DNA of 64,000 bases from Ophiodon elongatus (GCA_016806645.1 JACSYO010002159.1:11425827-11489826); one strand, 5' to 3'; numbered from the stretch's first letter, positions 37,437 to 50,101 are shown. A program made the numbers and translations. Notes: generated by a model not told the origin, from the sequence alone.

Positions 37437-38469
37437 ATTATGAGGCAGCATATTCTCACTCCCAACTCATCTCTTGGTCAGTGGCCATAAGCTTCACGCT
37501 ATGACTCTCTAGGTAGCCAGGGAAAAAGGGATGGCAGGGATGGCATGTCAGTTTCCACTTGTTTCATGCATAGTGTCTTTTCAAAATAACCTGAATTTTC
37601 ATAGGACATTTTTAGGCAACACAACCACTAAATCAAACCAGAAGCCATCACAGAATCAACTCGGAAGAGACCAACGTTTTTGTGCACTACCCCCATATAT
37701 ATGTCAACCTGTTATAATGTGACTGGCGTTCCATAACAACTGAGCTGGTTCCTTTCACTGATAAAGAATATTAGATGTGGTTGGAAGCAATAACAAAGCT
37801 AGAAAATGGACTTTGAATTGAGTTATGTTAACCTTTTGAAAAACAGAAAATTCTTTACTGAACAATCATGACAATTTGACCTTGGGCTGTCATTGTTTAT
37901 CATTGTTAACTCTGCTAATGCTATAGACTTATTAGTTACAAAACAGACAACTACTGTCTACTACTGTCAACTACTAGCAGTAAATGCGAATGAAAACCTG
38001 GAAATAAATGGCACGGTTGAGATGCATTTCCAGCTCAGAGTTATCTTGTAGGAGGAGAGTTTTACACTGAATTGTTTGATTTTCCTCAACTTTGGGGTAA
38101 ATTAGTATCTGACTCACAGACTCTCATCTGACTTGACCCAGTTATTTGGAAAGCACATCAAAGGCTGGGATGTAATTGTGATTGTCTCATTGCAAAGGAG
38201 GAGTGATCAGCGTACAGTGAGGACCCAGTTCAGCTGGCAGATCCTGTCGAAAACAGGTAGGACACCAACTGTATCGTTAGAAGCCGGAGCCCAAATGCTG
38301 CTGCATAATTAGGTGGGATGAGGAGAGGTATCAAAAGGTGGAACGTAGTATAATTTAAGTAGAAAAATATGAAATACAGAACAACAAACTTTAGTGGAGT
38401 AATGTCTACCCGAATGAAATCGCTCTCCCTCTCAGTGTGTTGTTATCTGAGCTTTTCCATTTTCTGCTT
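37437..38469. other. Non-coding, nothing recognised
   Basis: No gene or repeat recognised. Confidence 0.45.
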
Positions 38470-38649
38470 ACATAGCCGGGCTGGCAGCGCATGCTTTTAG
38501 TGCATGTTCCTGCACGTGAGTGTGCCCCTCTAGCTCGTTCACTGCCGCCGCTCTGCACTGCGCCCGTGTGGCGGTTACAACTGATGAAGCCGTCCTGTCC
38601 GATGGCGTTCGCCGCAGAAGCGCAGCACCCACCTCCAGTTCCCCTTCAG
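38470..38649 (+). other. CpG-rich, first-exon-like segment
   Basis: About fifteen CpGs fall in 180 bp, several times denser than the surroundings. An ATG at 38584 opens 22 codons (MKPSCPMAFAAEAQHPPPV and three more) that end exactly at cttcag|gtgaac, an acceptable splice donor in phase 0. This resembles the first coding exon of an unidentified plus-strand gene downstream of rtn4rl1. I recognise no protein starting this way, and no TATA box or following exon is certain. It may instead be an unmethylated regulatory element. Confidence 0.3.
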
Positions 38650-40361
38650 GTGAACACTTTTAGCTCTGTCAGCTGTCTTTTTACCGTTGTTTGCACTGTT
38701 AGCCAGCACTGTTTGCTGCGAGCTGCGTCTCCATGTTGAGAGCCGTTGAGAGGCAACTGAAATGCTCCCGATCACATATCATGCACCTTAAGGAAAATGA
38801 GAGAAGCAGAGGGGTTGACAGAGCTGGAGGCTACAGGGCATCAGCTATTGAACATGAGGGAGGGGAATTGGCTTGGATTCATTGGGGAGGAAATATCACA
38901 CAAAGGGAACACAACCAGATGTGATGTTATAGTTAGGAAACAGCGAAGAAGTAAGGAGAAAAAAAAGCACAGAAGCAGTGAAAAATTAAATAGGTGTTTG
39001 ATACATCCCAATTCTCCAGGAGTCTTTGTATAAATATACCATGTTTATATTTACAACAATAAGCGCCACAAAGCCCTTCTTCTACTTCCCCACAACAAAA
39101 TACGGGCCTCCCAATATAGCATCAGCATGTGTGATTTCACATCACTTATTCATGCAGGAGAGAGGCAGCTTGTTGATTTATCCTAAGGCATTATAGTATT
39201 GTGGGAGGCAGCAATGCTCTCTGACAGAAATACCCCTCCAAAAGATGCCGCCTTTGACTATCTGTGCCCATTTCTTGGCTTTTAACTGACTCACTGTCAC
39301 TTCTGTGTGGCTTTAATTAAAACCAAGCAATTAGAAAATTGAAAAGGAGATGAAGAAAGTGAGGGAGCTGGGAAGAGAGACGGCACACTGAGGGATATGA
39401 TAATTAAGAGCAGACACACCACAAAATGCATGAATATCTAGTGTGACTCTCCATTCCCTCTCTGCCTTCGAGTCCCACTCTCCCAACTCAATCACAGAGC
39501 TAATATCACCTCTTTCTCCATAAAATCCTTTCTTATTCCAGCTCTTTTATTTTGTCTATTTATTTAGCTTAAAATCCCCCCCAGAGCGGTGGCGTGCTCC
39601 AGTTCTCCAAACCAGCCAGTCTGCATAATAAACTGAGAGGACTTGCACAGCCCAAGGCCACATCACGACCTGCATGGATTAGAGGCTCGCTAATCCTCTC
39701 ATGTTTGACCTCAAGTCAGACGGAATATGCAGAAAAATTACTCAAAGTCAGCATGGCATGTTTCTCCATAACAATACATCCAGGTTACTTTTTTTTGGCT
39801 CGGTGGAGGAAGGAGGGGCTGGTTGGTGCAGTGTTGCTTTTCATGAATCACGTTTTCCTGTTGCTGATTTCTCAGTGGAGACTGCTGACTGTTGTGTGCT
39901 CTGCAGTGCCCATGGCTTGAGCTGATTCACCAGGAAACTTGAGACTTGAGCTTTCTCAAAATCAAAACTCCTTTATCCCAACTTGGGACTTTTTTTTTTT
40001 TTTTACCATGAAAGTGTACTCACCAAATTCAGTGTTGCAATCTGGGAGCACTGCAACAAAGTACACCCCTAGGGCTGGAAACAGACGATTAAAGAAGGTT
40101 ATTAGCTCGGTAACATTTTAGCCAGATCAACAATAGATTGGGAAAAGGAAAGATGCCCTGGATGTCGGCTGGGAGTGTTTAAGAGGTCAAGCCTCATAAG
40201 AAGTGTGCTCTTCACAAATCAGATGTTTAGAGTGTTTTTTCCCTCTTTAATAAAAGCAAAAGAGCCAACAATGATTGGTGAATAAAGATGCATGGTGTAC
40301 TGGAGAAGTGTACTGCGATGCATTTTCATTTTGAAGGACTTGCATTGAAACTCACCTCTGA
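38650..40361. other. Non-coding, nothing recognised
   Basis: No supportable gene. The overlapping 108- and 74-codon frames at 39594-39925 have no domain. A poly-T run lies at 39988-40004. Confidence 0.45.
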
Positions 40362-40490
40362 TGCTAGTAGAAGCAAGAAAAACTGTTGTTTTCCGGACAG
40401 TTTTTTATATTTTACAAGGATATTGAATAACTCATTTATTCAATGATCAATGTGGTAACACTGATCAGGTATAACACATATACTTTGTGG
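40362..40490. repeat. Direct repeat, left copy (flank of the SINE)
   Basis: This 129-bp segment (tgctagtagaagcaagaaaa ... cactgatcaggtataacaca) is repeated with small changes at 40712-40830, inside the neighbouring SINE. The right copy lacks some bases of the poly-T stretch. Confidence 0.9.
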
Positions 40491-40518
40491 CAATAACGCT
40501 TGTAGCAGATATCTGACT

Positions 40519-40917
40519 GGGGCGACTGGGGATCAGTGGTAGAGCCGGGACTTCCTTCAATCAAAGGATCGGCTGTTCAATCCCCGGCTCCAGTCGATGT
40601 GTCCTTGGGCAAGACACTTAACCCCAAATTGCTCCTGCAGGCTGTTCCTACGGGGTATGAATGTTAGTTAGTCCTATTGGGAATGGTAGCCCCTATCAGT
40701 GTATGAATGCGTGCTAGTAGAAGCAAGAAAAACTGTTGTATTCCGGACAGTATCTTGAATAACTAATTTATTATTTATTCAATGCTCAATGTGGTAACAC
40801 TGATCATGTATAACACAAATACGTTGTGGGTGAATGATGTCATGTAGTGTTAAAGCGCTTTGAGTGATCAGAAGACTAGAAAAGTGCTATACAAGTACAG
40901 TCCATTTACCATTTATC
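40519..40917 (+). mobile_element. tRNA-derived SINE, plus orientation, interrupted (copy 2)
   Basis: The head resembles a tRNA: an A-box-like tcagtggtagagc (40533-40545) and a B-box-like ggctgttcaatcc (40571-40583) at tRNA-like spacing, the internal RNA polymerase III promoter. The body has gtgtccttgggcaagacac, and the element ends ctatacaagtacag followed by tccatttaccattta, a short terminal tandem repeat. The body is split after atgaatg (about 40710) by a copy of the upstream flank (40712-40830) and then resumes at gtgaatgatgtcatg. Confidence 0.85.
40712..40830. repeat. Direct repeat, right copy, embedded in the SINE
   Basis: Duplicate of 40362-40490 (a few substitutions and a deletion in the poly-T part) located in the middle of the SINE body. 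The SINE consensus seen at 42086-42369 is continuous across this point, so the block was added to, or retained in, this copy only. Confidence 0.88.
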
Positions 40918-41412
40918 CACCGAAAGATTATATAACTGAAATGTCTATGCTACAATCTGAATTAATACACTTCTTTCAGGAACTGCTCTCACAACCTATA
41001 GGTCACTTAAGGTTGAACACTCAATTTACCATGTGTCTGGACATACGGATAAGATAAGACATAAGATAAGAATCAACACTCAAATCGCTAAGGCTGAGTC
41101 TACCATGTTTTCTGACCCCATCTTTGTGGTTTTTACGATCATTCACATTCCTGAGGACATAGCAAGGCATCCAATTGTTAATAAACAACTTAAAGAAACT
41201 TTGACTTGATATGCTAGTCCTAGTCTTAATAAATACCTGTATTATATATGTATATATATGCAGCTCCAACTGTTGAGAGCAAGCAACTCTAAAAGAAAAC
41301 AGACAACTTCCATTAGTGTTTCACAACCACACCTTAAGGCGTTAGCTTCCCCAACCTGAATACAACATCTGCATTTCTTTCTCTTTAAGATGAAATACTT
41401 TTTAATCTGGCA

Positions 41413-41492
41413 AAGGTGACTAATATAAAGGTGATTAATATAAAGGTGATTAATATAAAGGTGATTAATATAAAGGTGACTAATATAAAGGT
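41413..41492. repeat. 15-bp minisatellite (~5 units)
   Basis: Five or so tandem copies of aaaggtgattaatat. The outer units carry gtgac and the inner units gtgat, the pattern produced by unequal exchange or slippage from the middle of an array. Confidence 0.95.
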
Positions 41493-42085
41493 GCTTCACA
41501 TTCTTTTGAGTCACTGATTTCACCTGGTCACATGTAACCATTTTTATTTAGTTGTGGTTCATTTTTAATCATTGTACTCTTCATCCTATTTTTATCATTC
41601 CTTTCATTTTGTTTATTTCATCGTTTATTTATTTATTTCTAAATAGAATATAATCGTTGTCCCAATTTTTCCAAAATTGGGTGGCGTCAAAATTGAATCT
41701 CATGTTAAATTCTGTTATTTATACTAATGGTGTCTTATGGCGTAAGCTGAGTAGCATCATTCTTTAATACTAATTTATGGGTTTAGTCATAATTTAATTA
41801 TTTATAATCATAACATATCTTGATATTAGTTAATAATTATGTATTATGTATTATTCTTCTACCAGCAACAATGCTACACACTTCACAATAAGTTACACAA
41901 AATTCAGAGCATTCAGTCTAGTAGTTCCTGAATAACTCGAATATATCAAGGACTTTATAGTAGATAATGTATCGTTGTGTAATGATTAGTTTATGAATCA
42001 CACGTTATCTTCATAATAGCACTAGTGAGTAAAGATAGCGAAGTGGAGAAAAGAGTCACATGCTCGGGGTCAGAGACATTCAGGG
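41493..42085. other. Non-coding, AT-rich
   Basis: No gene or repeat recognised; long runs of A/T-rich sequence. Confidence 0.5.
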
Positions 42086-42369
42086 TAAATGGACCTGTAC
42101 TTGTATAGCGCTTTTCTAGTCTTCCAACCTCTCAAAACGCTTTAACACCACATGACATCACTCACCCATTCATATACTGATGGGAGGGGCTAAGGTGCCA
42201 CCTGCATATCAGGACTATCTAACCATTCATACACCGTAGGCACAGCTACGGGAGCAATTCGGGGTTAAGTGTCTTGCCCAAGGACACATCGACATGGGAG
42301 CCAGGGATCGAACCGCTGATTCTCTGATTGAAGGATGACCCCTGCTCACCACTAAGCCACAGTCGCCCC
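42086..42369 (-). mobile_element. tRNA-derived SINE, minus orientation, nearly complete (copy 3)
   Basis: This is the most complete copy in the window. On the minus strand it begins ggggcgactgtggcttagtg, has a B-box-like ggttcgatccctgg, then the ccttgggcaagacac block, and ends ctatacaagtacaggtcca. It lacks the 119-bp insert found in the copy at 40519 and so defines the continuous body. The 74-codon frame over it (42227-42451) is not a gene. Confidence 0.88.
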
Positions 42370-43514
42370 ATAAGGCATCAGAAATGTCTGCAATAATCCT
42401 CACTGCACAGGAACGACCAGGAAGTGGGTCTACTGTGATGGATGTGTACAACAGACAGTTATGGTTATGATTTTACCATTCACCATTGTTTTGCCTTCCA
42501 AATAAGTTTGGCTAACCTGGAGATTTGTTTAAAACCTGTTTGATTGCATGACCACACATTTTCATTTTGCCCAGTCAGACTTCTTTTTAGCAATGTTGTA
42601 GGGTTCTCAGATTTTAGCCATACTTGGTAATTAATAACGGCCAAAACTATGAAAATAAGACCCTGGCTGAATTTAATCTTAATTCCCCTTTAAGACATAT
42701 GCACTTCTCTGTTTCTTCCATCGAGCTCACATCCCCGTGGAAAAGGCTCTTTTGTACTGATCAATGCGTACAATTAAGACACACGATCAATTGAGGAGGC
42801 CTGAGGAACACAGACGTTGTCCTTTGAGCGTGAAGTGCACATGGAGCCCATCACTCCTGGATGGGGCCACGCTCCAGTCAAGAGGCTAATGACACACACA
42901 GCACTTTCTCTCTCCCCCATTATTAATCACCCCTGTGGCAGATCTGACAAAAGAGAAAACTCCTCTACACAGCAGCACTTTATTCTGTCCTCTTCAGGAC
43001 GGCTGATGAGATGTGCCTTTGTGTGTTCTGCATTGAATGTATGCAGACATTCGATAATCATAACTGTAACACAAAGACAAAAATGATACATAATTTAAAC
43101 AGGACGATGTAAATGTAACATGGTTTCCATATCTAAGAGTGATTACATTAACGTTAAATATGTATTCCTCCATCCACTCTTTTTTATATAGAGTCACATT
43201 TGACAGTGATTTTGAATACATTTTACATTTACAGTATTTTTTTTTCAAAAGCCTAGAAGAACCACTTACTGATCAAAGTGTCTATCTGTCAGGCTTTAAA
43301 ATCATGTGCATATGATGTTGTAGGTCTGTGATAATGTGATGATATGCTGATGACACATCTTCAAAAGGATCCAATGACCTTTTACATGAGATAAAAGAGA
43401 CAAAAACAACTAAAACTCTGCTTCCGTTCAGCTAGAGATACCAACACAAGCCACAGTTGAGTAAAAGTGATTGCAGCTTTATCGTTGAGGTGAAATATTA
43501 GCTCCAACGGTACA
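42370..43514. other. Non-coding, nothing recognised
   Basis: No gene or repeat recognised; the overlapping frames at 42817-43248 lie on opposite strands and have no domains. Confidence 0.45.
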
Positions 43515-43865
43515 GAAGAGATAAAGTCGGTGTTCTTGTTCCGTGTGAAAAACTAAAAGAAAATGTTGACATTTTTACACATCAGACATTAGTCAAGTTA
43601 GTCGTTAGTGTCGTGAGTCCCGAGACACGTGACTCGTTTGTCACGAGGCAGTAAATTTGCCAAGTTAAAGTCAACCAAGCTCTTTTCCTGAATGTAAGTG
43701 GGTGGTTTTGTTGCCTAAACTGAACTTCCTGTGAAGTTTATTTTGAAAAGACACTATTCATGTAATGAGTGGAAGCTGACACGCTGCCAGAGCGTCTTAG
43801 TCTGAAGCTTGGGGGCCACTGACCAGGCGTCGGTATTTGACGAGTTGGGAGGGAGAATGTGTTTT
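43515..43865. repeat. Copy of repeat family P (copy 4)
   Basis: Closest relative of the repeat nested in the hAT element. It shares an identical 29-bp block (43737-43765 with 4623-4651) and a consistent order of flanking motifs: agtcgg, aaactaaaag, gttgacattt, cttcctgtgaag, cactgacca and ggtatttga. It is not enclosed by hAT-like ends here, so the nested piece is an independent family. Confidence 0.75.
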
Positions 43866-44750
43866 TCTTTCCTCAGGAAATTACTGGCTGCTAATAAAAC
43901 TCAACACAGCTTATTAAACTGTCTCAGAACTTTTGCGTTTCCTTTATAATTGGTGCCAAATATAGTTCTTACCAAGAAAATTACTGGAAAGTTGTGAAAT
44001 CGAGGACTCTGAAATTTCATAACTAATGACTTGGATCTGTACTGAGATCAATTTATTGCAAGACGTCATCATTTAAATACATCCCGTGAAATTGGAGTTA
44101 CAGGGCATCGACATGCTGCTGATGTCTTTGAGCACGGAGCAAGAAAGGGAACATTTGATTTAAAAAAATTTGAATTCCATAGAAGGCTACATTTTGGGAG
44201 TCCATGTCCAGATATCTGGAAGTTTTTAATTTGATTAAAACTCTGTTCTGATTGTCTGACAAAGTGGCTCTCTGGATCTCTCACCGCTGGGTACAAAGAG
44301 AATGAAATATACTGACGTTGTAAGTGATTTTGTCACTCACCTTGAGGCTAGCCAGTGAAGAGACCCTCACAAACCCACTTAATCCTCTCTGCCTTTCTAA
44401 GTACAAAGAAATAACACAGATTTACCAGAGCAGTCTGGACGACCATGTGCTTAAGCACAGCTCTATTTGAAAGCAACGAAGGGCGACAGTTGCAGCTGAT
44501 GGGCCTGATCACTGGGCCAGCAGTGTCTAATTATCATGTCATATTCTGAACACATTTCAATACCACACTGGCAACACTCCCAAAGCCAACACTTTGAAGC
44601 TGTGTTTGCATTATGCACAACAATAGAATGGAGTTTAATGATCAAAGAGGGTTTTGTTTCTTTATTTCTTTCTCTTTAAAAGCAACGTTGCCATCACCAC
44701 TGTTTCGAGGATTACAAAGTTTTACAAAGTCAAGCCACTCCGACAAAAGA
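43866..44750. other. Non-coding, nothing recognised
   Basis: No gene recognised. A good acceptor-like tttcttt cctcag at 43866-43878 is not followed by a convincing donor in an open frame. Confidence 0.4.
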
Positions 44751-44950
44751 AGACACCGCAAAGTGTGTGTCCCCTCACATCCACACATGCGCCGCCCACT
44801 CAGTGGGAAGCTGCAGGGTGTCTGAGGTCGGGTTCAAACTTCTCTCACTGCCTCGCTCCGTGCTCTCGCCCCGCGGCGTAGGCATCACTCGGATAAACAC
44901 ACACCCACACTGACACGCAGCGCCGAACATTACAATATTTACTCACACAT
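44751..44950. other. CpG-rich patch
   Basis: About fourteen CpGs in 200 bp, including ccccgcggcg near 44870, in an otherwise CpG-poor region. No supportable reading frame or splice-site pair. It could be an unmethylated regulatory site or a GC-rich repeat remnant. Confidence 0.35.
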
Positions 44951-45439
44951 ACATGTTCTTAAAAGCCCATATTTTTTTTTTACATGTGATGCTCATCGCC
45001 CTTTTCTCCGTGAGACAGATGTACACCAGCGCACATGAGTGTATCGGTGCACTTGTACAGATTCCAAGTAGGTTTGAAGCAGCCACGCAAGCGCCAGACC
45101 CCAGCTGTGTTTACAGAAAACAAACCCCACTGTTGATCTCAGAGGCTACGGCCAAATACTAGACATCTGTGTGTACTACTGCTATATCTGAATTTACACA
45201 CACACACACACGATGTACAATTCCTTATAGCATACAAGTGTTTCTGCAAGATATTAAGAGACACCGCAGGCAAAACCATCATTTTTCATGCACCGGTCAA
45301 TTTTGAGATGTTTAGTTGTTTTGCTTCCTTATCATGTCTTCTTTAAGACCAGTAGAAAGAAAACATTCCAAAAGATACATTATTATTTTGCTGCACTTGG
45401 TCTATTTGTGTCGGTTAATTTCTCCTAAATTCATCTAGA

Positions 45440-45965
45440 TAATGTCTCATTTGAATATTTAAACATACAATTTCAGAAACGTTGTAATACAAATAATAAT
45501 TATCTTAATGTAAGTAATCAACTGGGGAAGTTTCATGTTGATATCTATTAGTAAATTATTTTTACCCTTTTCACCTGCAGAGTCTTGCCAAATGTACAGA
45601 ATTTTACAATACAGACTGTTCTCAAAAGGAGGTTTCTGTCACACTCACAGGCCAGAAATCTCCACTTCAGTAGTTTTTAGAGTCTTTTTTTATCCATAGC
45701 CTGATTTATATAATATTGTATTCTTAAAATATAGAGCTAAGGAGATTGACTCAATCATTTTGAACCTGGCTTATCCAATGTTCAGATTTCTGTTCTGGAA
45801 ATGTAGGCAAATCGGCACATATTTGGTAAGGTAAAACCTCAATATACATTTTCAGAAAACTTGCTAACCAAAAAAAATATTTCCTCAATGTAGGTAATCA
45901 TCCAGGTAAGTTTCATGGCTACATCTATGAGTTCTAATTTCTATCCTATTCACCTGCAGTGACTC
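45440..45965. repeat. Two tandem diverged copies of a ~130-bp unit
   Basis: The segment 45470-45600 and the segment 45835-45965 share, in order, atttcagaaa(a)c, ttgtaatac/ttgctaacc, cttaatgtaagtaatca, gtttcatg, atatctat and tattcacctgcag. Spacing is about 365 bp, so either the intervening 230 bp belong to the unit or two copies inserted close together. Confidence 0.65.
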
Positions 45966-48900
45966 CCCTTAACATACCAGCTGGAAAGTGTAAACATACA
46001 GATATCATATTGAGCCCCACTGATAAAAGCTATTTCAAATGTAAAGATTTGTTTACTATGTATTTTGGCTAGATTTATTTCTGACACATTACATTGTTAG
46101 ACCAGAGTTTCCATCTCTACACCTAACAAATGAAGTGTGCACAGCAACAACAGTTGTCTGTGTGACATTTTTGCCCTAGTGACCACAGTTGGACACGCAG
46201 GTCACATGATGTCACTGACTTTCTCCAGTACACAATGATTTCATGTATAATAATGGATACGTAATATTTATTGTGTTAAAATCATTTGAATGTTTATTTG
46301 AACAGGCTGAAATACTGCACAAAAGTAAACACAGAGAAGAGTTATAAAGTCAACATAACTTACTCCGGTAACATTTGTGACACAGTAGTTTGTTAACATT
46401 AGCACCGGATCATACCCGACCAGGAAAGAACCAGCGAGGCCCGTGGGGATAGGTTTGTTTTACCCGTGATAAAAGAACACTTTGTTTCTTCATGTGGAAT
46501 GTACACAGACTCCCTTTAAAGTCCCAGTCAAACAGAAGTTAGAGTGTCTTTAGTCTTTTATTTATTTTCGTTTTTTTGTGCAGAAATGGTTAAATAGGTG
46601 AAACATTCTATTATGTTTAATGTTTTCCAGACTAAAAGTACATTTTTATTTTGATGTAAAACAAACCACGTACGCACAAATTTAGCGGTATTCCTTCATT
46701 GTCTTTCAAAATGACACATGAAAATGTTTTGAGATGATCAGAATCAGTCAGTTGCCCCTTACACCTGCTGCATATGACTGTTAAATAAGGATTCATCTGG
46801 TTAATGTTCAGATAAGGCACAAAAAACTACTTAGTTAAGCTTCAGAAACAATTGTGGTCATGTCTAAAAAAAAAAGAATATTGACTATTGGGAAAACAAA
46901 GTGCTCTGGAAAAAAAAGTCTATATTTAGTTTATTGTCAATAAAGTGATTTGCTGAGAAAACTGAATGAGCTTACGGGGCAACTAATGTCAAAAGTTGAG
47001 TAAGCATGCAGTTAAAACAAAATGTTATATCAAAGTGGGATATTCCTTTGAGATGCTTGTCAGCTTATTTTCTTGAAATGTGCCAGACTTGTGCAGGAAG
47101 GGAGATAGCAGGCTGCATGAATACCAGAACATCCGAAGGACTTTTTGTTTTACAAAATACGACCATCTCTATAAAAACAATAAAGAATGTGAAAAAAAAA
47201 ATACTTGTCTGTGATCCACTGCAGTTGCTTCAACAATTCATTTGCTGCTCCCTGACAGTACTTCAATACTATGAGGCTGTTGTATCACACATTGAGTGAG
47301 CACAGGGAAGGAAAATGATAGTAAAGGCAGGAAAGACATCACTTTGTTCACACTATCGCTGCCTCTCAAGTTAGGGGGCAGATCTGCATTGATTTTGTGT
47401 CAAGTGAATCAGGCCCCGCTTTAATTGGATGTGTGCATTTGCAGTCCTCCAAGCTAATTGCACAAGGCCGAGGCAGCTCAAGACGGGCTGCTGGGACTGG
47501 GCCAGCGTGACACTCGACAGTTCCGGCCTGTTTTACAGCCAACAAAGGCTGCAGCTCTGTGCAGAATAATCGCTCCGGGTCGGTGGCAGAGGATTGGCCC
47601 TGTTTTATCACTGATGTGTCTCTGGTGTGACAACATTGTAACGCCAATATCATCCTGGGAGGCAAGTGTGTTGGTCAATAGTTGATGTGTAAATTCAGAA
47701 AAACATCCTTGTTCACGTAAGAAGGCTGCTGCAGGTGATAGTGAGTAATCCGATGTGTCAGGATTGATCTTTTAGTAGACTTTTCCTCCCACTATATACA
47801 CAGAATGGATGTAGCGAGGTACCCGTCATTATAGGCCAACTAAAAAGCAGCTGGAAACCGTCCTTTGTCTGCTCTTTAAAGGTATAATATGGTACGTCTT
47901 GTTGTTTGTAAACACACAGCATTTAGCTGAAATGCTGAATATTTAACATTTAAAGCCAAAACCTTGAAGTATGAAAACTTCCACGCTCAGTGATGGTCGG
48001 TGTTTCCAGCAGTGCAACCGACTTTCAAAAGGGAAACCACGCTTTTAAGCCTGGTGTTCAGTTACTCTTTAAAAGGTAGCCTGTGGAGTTCTCTTCTTTT
48101 TCATTCACCTTCTCAATAAACCTATTTATTGTATCCTTCAGACCTAAACAGCAGGTAGAATGCCTTTTGCATGGTTTTCATCTCTAGTTAGCAGCTTCTG
48201 AAGGTGCTAGCGGAGCATGAGAAGCAGACCCGCTCATTAAGACATTGCTCCATACGGTAGTTTAGTGGTTTAAGAACTCCACAGAGCACCTTAAGTCTCC
48301 TCTCAGGTGGGTAGAGTTGGACCATGGCCTCTCCTCGCACAGTCCAACCCCCACTAACCTCGCCCAGCATGTTTCTCATGGCTTTGGGAGAGCACAGCTG
48401 GCCTGGACAGATGTGCAACCAACATGTGAGGGAGTCCTGTGTGCTCCCTAAAGTCCATTATCTAATGCAGTACATGATATTAGTACAGGGGAGGAATACC
48501 AACAGCCTTCTGGATTTCTAACACACCTGGCATGCCTTAGGAAGTCTCATCTATCTTTTATGTAAATACATACTGTAGATAATGGTAATTCACTGGAGAA
48601 ATATAATAAATATTTATGAAACCAACAAGAGGATTTATTCAACACTTTTTAATATTTTAAGGCCATAGTTTGTGCTGTCTCTACTGGATTGCATTATGTT
48701 ACGAAGTATTTGTGTTGTTTTGTCGATTCTTTATATATTAATATGTAAATGGATGCATACTTTTTCTTTTATCGGTCATGAGAGCTATTTCATTTGACGC
48801 CATGTTTTTGAGTAACTGAATTGTTGTCTCAGAAACCAAAGTTTATAAACTAAAGTTTTGACTGAGCTATTAACCACGATAAGGGAAAAGTGAGTTGGCA

Positions 48901-50027
48901 TATGGATTTTTACTGAAGGCAGGTGGTTAACTGTCTAGAAGGAAAACATGTAAAAACAAAAACCGGTGGGTAAGGGGAGTCTCAGTGACAAGTGTGATGA
49001 ATGGGAAGATAGATGAAAAGATAAACAGAGCGCAAAGAAAATGAAAAATGGTAAGGACGTTCCTTTTCTTTTTATTTAATGGCGAGGAATGGCCAGCCAT
49101 CTTTAATAATAATGTTTGCGGCGATGCTATTAAAATGTAAAAATATACCCAACAGTGTCCTTCGTCGCCTACCTGGGGGGTTTGAGCTGGAGAATCGAAC
49201 TTCCACATCACTTCCCCACAGCACTGACAGCAAACGGTGAGGCAGCGTTGTGAGTGCCACTCAGTCACAGGGGACGAGTGGTGCCGCTCCTCATGCCAGC
49301 GTGCCGGTCTATCCTCGCGCTCTAAAAATAAGATGTTAAACCCTTTCGAAAAAGCTGCCTCCCATCTCACTTGGTTTGCTAAGTCGTCTCAACAGGGAGA
49401 CTGTGAGAGATTCCATCTATCCCATCAGCTCCGGTGCAACTCTTCTCTATCCAACAAGCACTCGGGAGGCAACTGTCAGAATCCACAAAAAACTGTGTTA
49501 CACATTGAAATGATTACCTCTGTAGAGCTTCACATCAGTCAGCGTGGAAGGTGGTGTGCAGAAAATACATCTTTTCAAGGTCCTTTCATGAAGGAAGGTT
49601 TCTGATCAAAGAACTCAAAATATTTCGGGATGGCTGTGATGCCATAGATTTGTAAACCCAAACCAAAAAGTACGCAGAGATTCCTGCGAATAAAGCAGGT
49701 GGAAAAGAAAAAAAAGATTCACCTCTCTTTGGTGGGTAACAAAACATTTTCAGGGCCACCAGGGTGCTCTTTGGTTGCAGAGAAACTTTTATCACCCATA
49801 CTTTAAAGTATGTAAAGCCTACGTAGACTGCTGCTGTAGTTCAAAGTGACAAGAGTGCCACACCGGTCTTTACACTTCTGGCTGTCAACACTGAGAGAAC
49901 TGAGCAAAAATGGAAACCACCTCTGCTTCCTGTCCGTTCTCCTTATGTGTCCTCTGTAGCCCCATCACAATCAATTAAATTCAAGCTTGTCAGATCAAAC
50001 AGGCTTTCTCTGCCTTCCCCTCACTCA
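45966..50027. other. Non-coding, no gene recognised
   Basis: About 4 kb. The stretch 47380-47660 has higher GC and no repeat character, with taattg-type and acaaag-type motifs, and is a fair candidate for a conserved non-coding element. The 99-codon frame on its minus strand has no domain. The segments at 46200-46560 and 47870-48080 look like old interspersed repeats but could not be confirmed. Confidence 0.4.
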
Positions 50028-50028
50028 A

Positions 50029-50101
<73 letters not shown>

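Noticed and set aside
40530..40590. tRNA gene (A-box and B-box present)
   Set aside because: It cannot fold as a complete cloverleaf and is the head of a SINE that recurs three more times in the window.
41021..41080. ataagataag motif as a LINE tail
   Set aside because: The short repeat has no adjoining LINE 3' sequence; simple sequence is a sufficient explanation.
41413..41492. CRISPR-like array
   Set aside because: Units are directly abutting 15-mers without spacers in a vertebrate genome; a minisatellite.
47366..47685. Overlapping 99-, 75- and 66-codon frames on both strands
   Set aside because: No domain and no splice signals; the GC content explains the open frames. Kept only as a possible conserved non-coding element.
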